Assembly: GCA_947579665.1 (NCBI GenBank) | Contig: OX388350.1 | Coordinates: forward strand, 35,187,393-35,251,392 | Direction: 5' to 3' | DNA length: 64,000 nucleotides | Source: Sympetrum striolatum | Taxonomy: Eukaryota > Arthropoda > Insecta > Odonata > Libellulidae | Part shown: in pieces, positions 33,725 through 45,999 of the stretch | How the letters are laid out: each line of letters opens with the position of its first letter | Position numbering within the stretch: the stretch's first letter is position 1 | The notes under the pieces: generated by a model | The model's database searches: none | Told to the model about the DNA's origin: nothing | The model's input: the letters and a program-made list of their open reading frames with translations, nothing else | Position numbers and translations under genes: made by a program

Positions 33725-34480
33725 TTATTCTTTCTTTTTTCCTCTTGTAACTTTCTATGTTTCAACTTGTTTTCCTAACTATTCTTTGTTTATATTCCAA
33801 TTCTCGAAGCAGTCTCGTTGAAAATACATTTTTTATTATAGCTATGCAGAAAAATATGTCAAATTTGAATAAAAGTGATGGATATCCATGTAAAAGATTA
33901 CTTTCTTCTGGGAAGCCTAATTTTCACGACTTATTTGTTAACATTTTCAAATTATCAATCCATCTTTTTTGTGAGTGAAAATACATATCATTATTAATAT
34001 TTATCATTCCACTCCGCCGGCCCAAAACGTATCCCACGAGACCAAGCGCTTCTTTTAACTACGGCGACCCTTAGCCGAATCACACCCAATCTCCCTCAAC
34101 CACCTTTTGTGCAACCTCTTTATGCCCAGTTCGTTGACAGCTCCAATACGTTCCGGCAAAGCACCTTCGCAACTGCAAGTTTCCCACGAAGCGCCCTCAG
34201 GCTGTTGAGCAAGACAAAACGCTCCTAGCGGAAGGCTTTCACGGTGAAATGCGAGGTGACGAGCGATTTGGAGAAGGGAGAGAAAAAGCCAAGGAGGTTA
34301 ATCGACTCAGAAAGACGACAGCTGCAAAGCGCGAAATAAAAGTCAATTTCGGAAACTGCGACATTTTGAACCCATCGAATCGAGCGGAAGAATTCCATAG
34401 AGACGAGGGATTTCAAGTCGGTCGTCGTCGAAAAACCCCATATTTACAACGAAACTGGAAAAGTGTGCAAAGTGAATAAT
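33725..34480. other. No recognised gene; GC-richer patch at 34010-34480
   Basis: The patch ends directly at a family C insertion and has frames on both strands (76 codons on plus at 34249-34479, 63 on minus). No motif is recognised. A conserved non-coding element or lost exon is possible on composition only. Confidence 0.35.
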
Positions 34481-34481
34481 G

Positions 34482-34752
34482 TAGGTGAAATCCATCAAGC
34501 ACAACTTACATTGGTGTAAAGAGAGAAAATTTGGAACACGGCTGTTAATGATTTAGAGGTTTTAAATCTCCAAGAGTCGTCTTTGTCGGCGTTCCTCGTC
34601 TCATTCCCCGGTATTCGGTAAAAACAAGAAAAGAAAGCAGCACTTTTAAGATACCCAAAGTATATTATCTTAAAAATAAATATCTATTCACCGGGAATGA
34701 GACGAGGAACCGACAAGGACGGCTATTGAAGATTTGCTATCTCTAAAACTAA
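34482..34752. mobile_element. Family C palindromic element
   Basis: Shares the leader TAGGTGAAATCCATCAAGCA with 32552. The left arm reads ATTTGGAACACGGCTGTTAA, AGTCGTCTTTGTCGGCGTTC, CCCGGTATTCGG; the right arm reads CACCGGGAATGAGACGAGGA, CCGACAAGGACGGC. The spacer AAGATACCCAAAGTATATTATCTTA is itself partly self-complementary. Confidence 0.8.
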
Positions 34753-34759
34753 TTAATAA

Positions 34760-37200
34760 TAATATTTCTTTATTCCATCCTTTGGCATAATTTATACAAT
34801 ATATATTGTTTTAATCACAATAATACATACAAGAAAAAAGCAAATCAGAAAGAAGGAAAACTAAGGGGGCAATATAGGAACCCCAGAGGAATAACCTTTT
34901 TCGGGGTTACCTCAAAAAATATTAATATATTTTTGGCATGCAGCCAAAATGTTTCAATTAGAAAATAATTACATGGAATTATTTCATTGGAGCTATGGAC
35001 AAAAAAGAGAAACAATAATGTGTGTATTTCTAAAATATATAAAAAGAGCCATTTCCTTGAGCCTCTTAAAAAAGCAAAAACTGGCTAGATTATCTGGGAG
35101 GAGAGAGAATCATTTTGGTCCTAAATATATGAACGTATGTAAGTAAGACTCACACTCGTGTCTGGGTATTTGTATAGACATTCTAGATCTTTGGTTTTTT
35201 ATAAGTCTTTACAGGTAAAAAAAAGTCACTATGCAAAAATTCCTCAAAAGATTATATTCTAAGCCTAAGTCTTTCTGTTTTATTTGAATTAGAGGATAAA
35301 TACATCTGCATACTAAAAATATCACGCCTCGGAAACACGGCAAGAAATTCATCCTGGTCGAGAGCTACGGAACACCTCGATTCCAAAGAGAACATAGGAA
35401 TTCTTCGATAAATAAAAAACCTAGCGGAAGCTAAGGGGGGGAAGGTACGTAAAATTTAAGCCGAATGGCTTAACGTACATCTTCCCCTGAAGTAAATGGA
35501 AGCAAGCTCTGTATTCCTCGCCCAGCTTCGTAGATTTACGCAGACCGACCCACTTCCATGCCCTATATCTCTCCCTCCCGACCTTGGAATCCTAATATTC
35601 CATTTCCCGCTTAAATTTATCCGTTCTAGTAAATCTCGGCATAGTAATACGAGAACTAGAATGCGTTCAAATTCATTTCCCGACACCATATTGACACGTT
35701 TTTCATATTTCGAGTGTAACAAAAAAATTCCTAATAGGAAATTTTGCGATGGAGATAATTTCAATCGCGAAATGTCCTCGAGATAAAGAATCTGAAATAT
35801 TGAGGTCTTTTTTTACCTTTCAGATCTCTCTTAACCCGCTTTTCATTATAATTTACTTAAATATTTTTAAGTTTCGCAGGTTTTTCATACTCCCCTTCTT
35901 GCGGGTATTTTCCTGTTGCGGTATATTCTTTTTTCTTAGCGAAACCTTATGTTTTTAAACCCGTAATGTAATTTTCTTCTGAGTAATTTTTCAAGCTATC
36001 TCTTACTTTAAACTTTACATGAGGTAGGGTTAGATGTAAGAAGAGACATAATAGTCTCAATCTCGTTCTAATAAAAGTCGTTTATTATTATAATTAATAT
36101 ACTGATGGCAGTTTCAAACCCACGATGATTAGTAAAATTCTTCATCGAGGCGATACCGGAGATTCAATCCATGCATCAATGTTAAGTAATACTTCAAAAA
36201 TAGAATTAGTGCAATCTAGCCATACTACAACATACTACCTATTCTTCTACTACAATCTTAGTTCTATTACAACTTAAATATTCAAGTAAATATAGTATTA
36301 TAAAAGTTTTCCAGCAGTTGAGGTAATTTTATATATTTCTTTTCCCAATAAAATTAAAAATAACACTAATAAATATATTTCTATGAATTTTAAAAAAACA
36401 TTAATTAAAGTTTTCTGTGAAACATAAATTTTCGCGCGTAAGTCTACATAAGTATAAAAATGTACACATTTCTCCACTACGTCACACATGAGACTGTTGG
36501 AACATGGTTCACAGTGATAAACTTCAGGACTAAGACATCAGATTGAATTTTTACCATCAACAATACAATGCAAGCCGTCTTTCAGCAGAAGGCAGGGGTC
36601 TGGTTCACAAAAACCGATGTATATAAAATGATAAATAGGGCACTAATACTGCAGTATTACTATTCAGTATTCAGACGTCTGCAATACGTAACAGTGCAGG
36701 TCATTGCTGTGAATCCCGGTATACAATCCTTTTTCAAGGGTATCTCACAAACAGTTTTGTCGCATATTCCTCATTTAAGAATCGGTCATCTTTAATCTCA
36801 GCCGAATTGGAAGCGTTGTCTCGATTTAGAAATCGGATAGCATCACAGTTCGTATGGTAAGCCCTTATCACACATCGTCATTATACGATGAAAAATGCGA
36901 TACGTGGACCTCTAAGGATTAATGAAACGAAAAGCTCGTTATCCCTAACATTATCAATAGTTTACACTTCGGTAACACGCCCTTATCGACTAAAATTGAG
37001 GAAAAGTGAAAGGTGACTTGGCTCGATTAGGTCGTGCACCTAGGAAAATTCCCGAAGGAAGAACGGACAAGAAAAAGTCTGACTAGACCGGGCTCAAATT
37101 GTACCCGATTCCTCTATAATATCGTTGGCAGTGGACGATGACGCACTGTAGGACAATACCACTACGCCCTTCGCTACATAGTCTTCCGAACGGCATATTA
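34760..37200. other. No recognised gene; contains a short family D fragment
   Basis: A minus-strand family D fragment lies at about 36025-36090 (AATAGTCTCAATCTCGTTCTA next to an ATT tract). About 35450-35790 is GC-richer, with frames of about 100 codons on both strands and no motif. About 34745-34930 begins with a TTATTC-rich tract and could be an antisense LINE 3' end. Nothing else is recognised. Confidence 0.4.
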
Positions 37201-37209
37201 AAATGTTCT

Positions 37210-37282
37210 GGCTCGATAGCTCACTTGGTAGGGCAACTGACCGGCAATTGAGAGATCTTAGTTCAAGTCTCGGTCTTGTCAG
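37210..37282 (+). repeat. tRNA-derived SINE head, well preserved
   Basis: GGCTCGATAGCTCACTTGGT starts a tRNA-like unit. The D-arm GCTC/GGGC pairs with one wobble, the anticodon-loop-like segment is CCGGCAA, and GTTCAAGTCT (37261-37270) is a good B box about 30 bases after the A box. The acceptor stem does not close, and the sequence continues past the T-arm, so it is more likely a SINE promoter head than a functional tRNA gene. Confidence 0.6.
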
Positions 37283-37299
37283 CCTCTTTTCATGCCCAA

Positions 37300-40200
37300 T
37301 CTTCCTTGGGAACCATAATTGAGACCTTAACTATTTCAATTTGAAATATTAATTTTAGCAATTGTTTTAAATATAGTTTACAAAGTTCAAAATCTTGGTG
37401 AAGTCTAAAATCGCGGATCAAAAAAATGGTACTTAAGCATTGAAATTGACGCGTGTCCTCTATTAAGTGTGTAATTAGCTTAGTTATAAAAACACCGAGT
37501 TAGTTTACATTGGGAAAGTTGTTCCTTTTTTGGTCTTTACAAAGATCGTTGATCACTTGAACAACACAGCATCCATATTAATTAATTAAGTATTTGAAGT
37601 AATAATTTTTTTTGGAAAGCTGATGACATGCTCAAATATAGAATTTCATTTGTTTTTTTTGTTTTCTTGATCTCATTCCTTAATACAAACAAGATGTGGA
37701 TCATAGGAGATACAAATTCGCGAAATTAAATTGGAATCCACTCAACAAATGGATAGGGTTTATGGCCTTCGCAATGAACGCCTGTCATGAATCCTGCACT
37801 ACAAGCATCAAGTTGATGACATGATACATGACTCATGTTTGCATGTATATAAGCATGTAACAGACTGTCGCTGGGTCTAAGGGTCCGATCATGTCCACAC
37901 AGAGGCTGCCATTGTCCTCGGTTGCGTCATCGACAATGGTTGATCCCATGTATCCAACGACAGTGGTGGAGAACCTATCATACGCGTGTGCAAAATGGCA
38001 TGCGAGGGAATTTTATCCGCGCGTAGAACTCTCACAACACTATCTTTATTACGTAAGAGTAAAGGTTTCTGCATTCTGCAAGTAAATCGATGATCTATTT
38101 CATAATTTTTGGTAGGGGTAAGGTCCTCTAACGAAATTCCGTATTCCCCTTTACTTGAATGATGCCCTGGCGTCAATCCAGTGATTGTAAGGTAAACGGT
38201 AAACTGTGTTTATAAAATATTCATTACCTCTGTTCACATGCCTGGTCATAGATTTGCACCTGCTCGTTAAACTTATCATAGAAAAATTTGAAATTACCAC
38301 CATACATTTCAAATGATAGAGTTGCCTGGTGTCTAACCCAGGATATTTTTGTAAGATAATATGGCATCTAACTATTTGGTAGCGGAAACTTTGACAGTTT
38401 GATAAATTTCAAGTCGTTTTATCGAGAAGGTCATGAAAAAGCTCTCGGGGATGCTCATAAAAACTGATTTTTTATGAATATATTTTTAATCTCAAATATT
38501 ATACAACAAAATATTTTTTTTTAATTCAAGACAATGACAAAACAACAAACATAATAGGTTCAAAAATGTACAAAATACTTAAAGAAAGCATAGCTAAGGT
38601 AAAAAAGAAAAAAGGAAAATGGACGACCGCCATAACAGCTCTATTCCCCTATAGTGCTTTGCGAGCCCATCCCTAATTTGCGGATAATACATTGGCCTAG
38701 CCAAGGTGTGCAATCGATCCGCGTTCTCGTATCCAGGCAACGGAAGTCGATTCCCAGCATCCTCTGCGAACATTTAATCCGTGCGATTAAATGGGCCGCC
38801 GAACTCGGTCCGTCTTAAAAAATCGAATGGGCCATCCCACAGAGGTACCGCTTTAGGGCGTATGTTTTAATAAAAAATTACACGATTTATTGATTATTAC
38901 AAGTCGATATACGTAATCTCGCAAACTTGTAGCATCAAATCCAATTACAGTAAAACCTGTCTAAGGCGGAACCTATTACAGCCGGAAAACCTGTGTAAGC
39001 CAGAAAGTTTACTCGTCCTTAGGAAGGTTTGTCGTTTTCAATTGAATAAATGCAATGGTAAAAAAATCTGGTGAATCATATCGCAGTGCGACTGTTGATG
39101 CCGATCTTAAATAAATGCGTCGAAGATTCAGTAAGACACGAATTTTAGAAGTAGCACAAGGACGTACGTTCAAATTTTAGACCCTCCGGAACATACATTA
39201 TAAAGCTCATGATCAAATGATTTACTTCCAATAAAAAAACGTCTCCAGGAAAAACCGAGAGGGTTACATTTAGTTGAGCGCTAAATATATTTCCTGTTAA
39301 AATTCAGTAAAAACGTCTACTGAAATGTATTTTTTATCTTTGAAAAAGATGTAAAATAGACATTTTTACGAATTTAAAACACTAAAAATAATTTAAGAAA
39401 GAAATCCATTTTGATATAAATTTAATTTGCCGTGTTGTGAATGTTTACATGTTTATGAAATAAAAATATCGTACACGCGACCTCGAATAAGTGAAAAACT
39501 TCATATACCAAACGCAGACCGCATTTTAGAATTCTGTAGACAATTCCCGAAAATATAAAAAATACAAATGGAACAATTTTACACAGAAATGGAATAAATT
39601 TGCGTCAGATTTTGACATCATATCCCACAAAATTGTGGAATGGGAACAAATGTCATCAAAAAATCACCCAATTACCATGTCGATAGACATCACTAACAAG
39701 CAAACAAGCACATTGGGATCTATTGAAATATGGGGACGTAACTCATGCCATGACAACGTCATCCGGAAGATGACTCCAGCAGGAATTTGAGATGAGCCAA
39801 TTAGTCTGCAACATGGGCTTATGCGCGGCTCTTCGCTATACCATCACCAAAAAGCATGACATCCTCGTTGAATGTATTGGCATTGCATGATAGATAAACC
39901 AACTAAAATTCTCAAACATTTTCCGACATTGAAGCATCATAATTTTGCCATAGAGAAGTAATAATGAGGAAACAGATTGGGTTAAAAAACTTATAATGCC
40001 ATGAGTATAATGAAGTGCTCAGTAGAAAATTAGCTCTAGATTCTAAAAGGTCGTATCTATAAGCATCATTATTAGGAGTGAATAAATAAAGTAATGAAAA
40101 GAAATCTCCCCTATCCTATAAATACTTGACTCATTTTGCTTTTGCTCTTCCTCTCAACGTATGCTTTCTCTGTCTTTATATATAATAATTCTCATTTGCT

Positions 40201-41245
40201 ATTTTTTTCTTATTTGGAGTTACCTGAATGTCTATGTTGTATGCAATCTTGACTACTATATACTGTTTGTATTGTATCGATGATGTTTTCTTTGTAAAGT
40301 ATTTTTCTGTCTGATATTGTACGTAATGGATGCAAGTCCATGCACCCTTTTCCCTTTTTTTCTTCCTATTCTTCCTTTTCCCATTTTTGTAGACTAATAA
40401 GTATAATTCTTTCCGGAAAAGAAATTTCCCGTTATTTTTTTAACACACCACGTACATTTCAGTAAATGTATCATCATCATGATAGCTTTTATAACCCTGA
40501 TACTATCATCATCAGGCGTATAGAAGTGCTTAGAAGGACGGTAAGCCGGGCTTTAAGGTTATTGGAGATTTTAAATCTCTAAATATCCACGCACTTTTTG
40601 TGGATTTAAGCTTTAATACGACAACATCGATATGCTCCAAAGAAAACATAAAAAATAGGAATCTGGTAGCAAGACTCGAACATAGTAATACCAATTCTGT
40701 GTACCATTGGTGCAATGTACCTCGTACGCATATACAGTTCGTTGCAAAAAAATGACCATGTTTGATTGCGCACCTTTGAAGATTCTATCCCTGTGATTCG
40801 GCAACCACTCCGACAACAAATGTGAGAACCCTGTAAAAAGTGCCCCCGCCTTCTCGGTTCCTTCCAGCCTCTATTTCTTTTTCTTCGCGGAGTGAGGTAT
40901 TGTTGTAAATACGAATGGGAGGCTTCGAAGTGGAGACACGCTTACTGAAGAGATTTCATTTGGCATAAGTTTGTACTTACAGATATAAACCGAGCAAGAA
41001 CCTCTAACAAACCAAATGAGGCGCATTAACAAAGTGGTTGACCCTTGCGTTATAGAATTTATAGATTTTGACGAGACCACTCCGCGCCTTCCCCGAAAGG
41101 TACGAAAAATCGACCCAATTCTTTTACGATCAATTCCTCCAGCAAAGGAGACCTGCGCCATTTATTTTAGACGCCGGATATTCTTTTTCCCATCATTCCA
41201 ATGAATAGCGGTCAAACTGACAAGCACTAGACCGAGCTCTACATC
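37300..41245. other. Long stretch with no recognised gene
   Basis: It contains CAGTAAAACCTGTCTAAGGC at about 38949, which resembles the end of a pogo-type element with no partner found. An antisense LINE-tail-like T/A tract lies near 38460-38560. The family C fragment is listed separately. Frames of 95-96 codons at 37889-38176 and 40871-41161 (both minus) have no known motif. Confidence 0.4.
40541..40584 (-). mobile_element. Family C fragment
   Basis: GGTTATTGGAGATTTTAAATCTCTAAAT-like text (40557-40584) matches the inner end of the family C right arm, without the GCCGACAAAGACGGC core. Confidence 0.35.
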
Positions 41246-41249
41246 TTAT

Positions 41250-41995
41250 TAGACCCTCGCAAGTGAGTTCGAAGCAGAAACTAATCAAATTCTACCAGTT
41301 TTGATTTTGTTTCTTCTTAAGAAGTTTTCAAAAGCTTTCAGCATATTAATGTGAGAGAAAAACCAGTCTAATAACTACATTAATTTTTTAACACATTCTG
41401 ATGAAGAAGATGAGAATTTAAGTTCAAGGTAAATGCAGCAGGGAATACTTAAAAGATATATTTGGATATCGCACTAAGAAAGAAAATGTTATTTTCTAAC
41501 ATAATTTTAAGTAACCCCTTGAATGGTGAACGTTACATATTTAAGTGGCTCTGAATTATGATTATAACTTATTAGTGATAATAATTATCACTTCCGTAAC
41601 TTCAATCGCTCAACACTCTGCCTTTACGTCTATCGACTATCAAAAATTACGAGATTCGGTAACAACTGTTTTTTGAATCTTTCAGTTCCAGAACGATTCC
41701 GAATAGATTATCTCGACCAAAATATACAGCGCTTTCTTTTTTAACGAAGCGAAATATTTCAGCGGAAAAGCATCATTATTAATCAATTGTTAAAAAGTGA
41801 ATATAGAATCTGGAAATGGAGGAATAGAGAAACTTGGTAATTTCGTAATCCCTCGCAAGTGAATTTAAATCAGAAAACTCGTCAAATACGACAAGTTTTG
41901 ATACTTTTTTCCTAAAACAGTTTTCAAAAGCTTTCATCATATTAATGAGAGAGAAATATCAGTCTATTAATAACATTAATTATTTAAGACACTCA
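41250..41995 (+). repeat. Diverged direct repeat pair, 596 bp apart
   Basis: Segments about 41250-41400 and 41848-41995 share CCCTCGCAAGTGA, AGTTTTGAT, GTTTTCAAAAGCTTTCA, CATATTAATG and a CAGTCTA..AACATTAAT block in the same order. About three quarters of positions agree. The intervening sequence does not repeat. It may be a local duplication or the ends of an unclassified element. Confidence 0.65.
41414..41487 (+). repeat. 74-bp segment duplicated at 44986-45059, open in both copies
   Basis: The two segments agree at about 68 of 74 positions with no indels. In the shared frame they read VQGKCSREYLKDIFGYRTKK here and VQGKCCGEYLKDVFGYRTKK in the second copy. This copy stops five codons later. 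The second sits in a 112-codon frame (44946-45284). Six substitutions include several amino-acid changes, so purifying selection is not shown. No known domain is recognised. Confidence 0.6.
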
Positions 41996-42048
41996 AAATT
42001 TTCATTTGTCATATGGTACAAAATAAAGGAAAATATATCTTTCATTTA

Positions 42049-42290
42049 TAATCTGTCACAGTCTTGATATATATATATATAGCTGTGATGAAATGGAAGC
42101 TACTGAGGTATGAGTGACGCTGAATAGTGGCATTGATTAAAGTTTTTCGTTATGGAATACAAAGAAAAGTGTAACTCGTAGAGTCACATTGCTTCACTTG
42201 CATGGAAATGTTCGGTTTATAACATTCTGTCAAGGTGGTGAACTACCTCACTCCTCATCCTCCCTAGAAAACCTTATTCCACAGAAATTT
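42049..42290 (+). repeat. Family A interspersed repeat, copy 3
   Basis: Opens with CTGTCACAGTCTTGATATAT and a (TA)n tract, then GATGAAATGGAAGCTACTGA and GGTATGAGTG, and ends GAACTACCTCACTCCTCATC. The same order is on the minus strand at 59155-59475, which also contains the chromosome-unique TGAAATGAAAGCTACTGAGG block. The left boundary is therefore near 42040. Confidence 0.75.
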
Positions 42291-42294
42291 ATCA

Positions 42295-43160
42295 TAAACT
42301 GTTTTAGCTAAGCTAAACTGCCAAATATAAAAATTAGATATCGTCTATAATTGAAAATATATTGTTTAATCATTTATTAACTCATTTCCGATTAAAGGAG
42401 AATAAAAAAATGGCCACCATGACCCTTTAACGGGGACAGTTATTCCGTCGATGTTTTAAATTGAGATAATAAACCTCAACCTACTTTTTATCCAGATACT
42501 GTGAAAATTTATCTGTATAAAAATGTGGAAAGATGGCAAAGATGCGAACGCGCGATATAAAATGGAAATTGGAACACATTGGGCAACGGTGATAAAATTA
42601 AAAAGCGTTTGAAATACGCGAAAGAATGTTTATTCCTCGTTATTCGTCCGCGAAAACCCATTTTCGGTATAAATTGAGCTGTGAGTTGTATATAAACGTT
42701 AGCAAAACGTTTAACGGGTTTTTATACGCAACTGAATGTATCGGCAGAAGTATTTTAAACGTTATCCATACACGCATGAGAATAACGACTTTTTAAATGT
42801 AAATATAGTAGATACTCGCTATTAAGTAGAACATAATGCTATCGAATCTCTATTTTATGCACAATAATAATCATTAACGACTTTATTTTAGTTAACGAGT
42901 TAACCCGTGCTGGAAAACCCCCACGACAACTGGGGAGTGAAAAACTTGCGAAACCTACAGACTCGCCAGCTATAAATAAAATTTAAATTAAGAATTAAGA
43001 ATTACAGGGAAAAATATGAAAAAAGAATTTTCAGGAACGACCCAAAAAAGATTTTTTTGCCGACATACTGTTGCCTTTTATCGGTGAAGTCTTCTTAAGC
43101 TCTGCTGAACTTATCTGGAGGTGCTTTACCGAGGTAACAGCAACAACGGACACACAACCA
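42295..43160. other. No recognised gene; possible family D tail at about 42900-42965
   Basis: GTGCTGGAAAACCCCCACGA, GGGGAGTGAAAAACTTGCGA and AACCTAC at about 42907-42960 resemble the GAAAACACxCACxA..GAGGAAAACCTGCGxAAACCTACC block of family D at 48225 and 61365. Otherwise nothing is seen. Confidence 0.4.
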
Positions 43161-43164
43161 TTCC

Positions 43165-43262
43165 CTGGATTCCAGGATTCGAACCCGAGACCTTGGTGTT
43201 GGACCGCTAGAACGGATCGAAGCAAGAACGCTAACCACCGGCGTGTTTTGCGTTATTGGCCG
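43165..43262 (-). repeat. tRNA-derived SINE-like head
   Basis: On minus, CCGGTGGTTAGCG (about 43228-43242) serves as the A-box region and CTCGGGTTCGAATCCTGG (43172-43189) as a near-consensus B box. A second A-box-like TGGCCGAGTGGTTAGC lies on plus at 43257-43272 in the opposite direction, suggesting two SINE heads or an inverted duplication. Confidence 0.6.
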
Positions 43263-43279
43263 AGTGGTTAGCTTTATAT

Positions 43280-44360
43280 CTGAACTTTCAAACAAACATA
43301 ATCATCAAGACCAAAAACACCTACCCTTAACAATATTATTTAGTTAGGGTCGACATCGATAAATTGAGAACAGTATATTAAATGGACCATTATAATAAGG
43401 TCCGGAGTATTGGTATACGTGTATTTAATGACTGAATGGGCTCCATTAAAACGTTAATGGTAATAAAAAATTTAATTGCTAAATTAATGATTTTTTATGG
43501 TTCAATTTGCCATTTTCTTAGTTCCCGTTTTTATGTGTATCTTTAACGTTATTTTTGATTTTTAAGCTCTTTTAATTAATCTATAATTTATTTTTTATTA
43601 TGCCGCACGTTATTGGGTTCTTTTTAATCTGCCTGTGATAAATAAATAATAATAACTATTATTATTATCATTATTATTATTATTAAACCTTGATCCTTTG
43701 GTAGTATACTTATTTTCTTCATTTTCTTTTTGCTACTACTGTTTAGCACGTTGTGCATTATGTGTTCATTTTTATCAAATTATACTATAATACTATTTTT
43801 GTTGCTATCCTTATATAAATTAAGCGAAGTGTACAAATATCCTAAAATAAATAATTTTCTGTAATCCTTATGTAAATTTATGACGCATCTAAATACTTGA
43901 CAAGATAGCAAGAGTGGAACCAAACTTGTAAGCTCATCTGAAACTAGGTTGCTTAACATCAAATAGATTTTTCCCTCTCTTTGATAACAATTGTTTAATG
44001 TAGGCCAGACAGGCAATAAGCCTGGCAGAACACGAATGCAAATCTTGTTTGAATAAATTAACGCGCACGGTAATCTATTATCATTTGACTATTTTAGTCA
44101 ACATCCCGACTAACTCGACTCTATTGAAAAGAGGACTAAATCCGCATTTTTTTGTGTTTTCGCCGCCGGCCTTTCAAGTACCACCGGTGACCACATGCCA
44201 CCCACCCCTGCTTTCCCACGACTTCGTACCATCTTAAGCCGCGCTTAAGAATGGCAGAAAAGAGCGTCGAGGATGGGGTTGGCTGCAACAGCTCTTTGAC
44301 TTCAGATAGGAACAGAGATATTGCAGCGCCCATACGGATATTTTCCGGGAGAATCAAAGA
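43280..44360. other. No recognised gene
   Basis: AT-rich with ATT microsatellite runs at about 43650-43685. Frames of up to 78 codons lack motifs. Confidence 0.4.
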
Positions 44361-44363
44361 AAT

Positions 44364-44762
44364 ATTAGCTTAGTAGAGAGCCTGTGCAAGGTTTTTCAAA
44401 CCCTCTCCTCGGAGGGGTAAAATATATAGGAGTGTAATAATATAGGGGTGTAATGGCAGTGGGGGTTTCAGATATATACTCCCACCGAGGTAAATTCCTT
44501 ACCCCGTGTACTCTCCGAAACGACCTTCACTTCCTCGTAGTTGCCAGCTATCGCTAATCGTTCTCTTGTTTTTCTTCAGAATATATACGGCTAATGAATT
44601 TGTGAATTGAGAGAATTTGTCAACACTGTTGTGCGTAGAAGAGACTCACTGCATGAGAATGGGGGAAAGGTATACCAAAGGTGGAGGTATTCGGAGGTCG
44701 GATAAGTTGTTGATGCTCCGCCCACTGGTACCGAAAAAGACTCTTTACTACACGGTACTACA
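44364..44762 (+). mobile_element. Family B non-autonomous DNA element, longest copy
   Basis: The left end is decayed (TTAGCTTAGTAGAGAGCC). The right end CTCTTTACTACACGGTACTA is intact. Next to the GGAGGGGTA block, a local repeat (GGAGTGTAATAATATAGGGG with TGTAATGGCAGTGGGGG) lengthens this copy. The GACTCACTGCATGAGAATGG and GGGCGGAGCATC-equivalent blocks match 29905 and 57408. Confidence 0.75.
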
Positions 44763-45139
44763 GTATTCGATATTATCATAGGAATCATCTTCAACTCTGT
44801 AGGCGATGTCCATTTTTGCCAAATAAACTGTGAATTGTTCATTGCTAGAATCGATAAGCTTAAGTGTATTGATGCGAATATCTTATGATGATTTTCATTG
44901 GTAGATAAAAGCAATTGTCATTGATTTCGGTCAACAGGAAGTAGTTTGCCGGATTTGAATGAATTCGACGAATTTTCGGTTAAGGGAATTGAAGTTCAAG
45001 GTAAATGCTGCGGAGAATACTTGAAAGATGTATTTGGATATCGCACTAAGAAAGAAAATATACGAATAATACTGTGGAAAAAGTACAAATTTTGTTATTT
45101 TTCATCATTTTTTCAAACACTTTGTTTTAGACTATCGGT

Positions 45140-45440
45140 CGAGGTACGGTCAACGTCAAGCCACGGTCTTGCGTCTTATAAACGACGCTTGACTGAGGAG
45201 TTGCTCTTGGATCAACCGCGGTCTGACCGCGGCCCTGTTCACACTGTTCTCTCCACTCAACAGTCAATCAAAGACCACAGTTAAATATTCTCGGCTGTGA
45301 TCGCGAAGTGACCGTGACTAGCACGCGATCGGTGCGCGCCTCCCAACGAGGACACTCTAATTCATTTCCGTTATATCAATTTTGTCCGTGATCTAAACGC
45401 AACAAGACCGCACCGTGACCATACCTATAGTGTGAAACAG
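45140..45440. mobile_element. Possible DNA-element remnant with 17-bp perfect palindrome
   Basis: GGCCCTGTTCACACTG at 45231-45246 and AGTGTGAAACAGCC at about 45430-45443 are imperfect inverted ends. CCGCGGTC-T-GACCGCGG at 45216-45232 is a perfect palindrome just outside the left one. The ends resemble PIF/Harbinger-like GG(C/G)C(C/T)TGTT termini, but no 3-bp TWA duplication is visible. Confidence 0.3.
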
Positions 45441-45444
45441 CCTT

Positions 45445-45995
45445 TATAGTGAGTTGCGAGCCACGCCCACTTCTTTTTCATTCCACATGTCGAGTCTTTT
45501 CAACTTCGAACCTATTCACCGCACCGAGAGCTTGGTGGGTAAGAAAGGGCGGCTCATCCTATCAACTCGTATAAGCGTATCTTCGAACTAGGCATGCATA
45601 ATGCTGCTGTCGAGAATCTCCCGACCGAGATGAAAAATATCGAAGGGCTCTCCCGCGAATCGAACAGGGCTAAACTAGTTTGCTGGCGGAATATCCGTCG
45701 AAGGTATTCAAGCTGAGAACTGATTTTCCCCACAAGCGTGAAAAATCGGCATCGTTCGCCGGAGATCAATCATTTTCGAACTGAAATAGCACTTATGGCT
45801 ACTAGGAATCCATTGGTTCAGGGAAAAACTCCACTTTCGACGGTCGAAGGAGAAAAAACACTCTGCGGGAATCGTGCACTCAAGAAGGCGGTAGGATACA
45901 CGAAAAAAATAGATAAAGAACTGTTAAATACCCATATGAGGAAACTATTAATAACTAACTAATTAACTAAGCTATAAACTATTTTTATTAGTCCA
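45445..45995. other. GC-richer patch, no recognised gene
   Basis: Overlapping frames on both strands (71 codons minus at 45554-45769, 74 plus at 45738-45962) without motifs. Confidence 0.35.
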
Positions 45996-45999
45996 AAGA

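Noticed and set aside
37210..37282. Functional tRNA gene
   Set aside because: D- and T-arm motifs are good, but the acceptor stem does not close and the anticodon stem is mismatched; more likely a SINE head.
38949..38970. CAGTAAAACCTGTCTAAGGC as the end of a pogo-like transposon
   Set aside because: No inverted partner end was found within several kilobases, so the element cannot be delimited.
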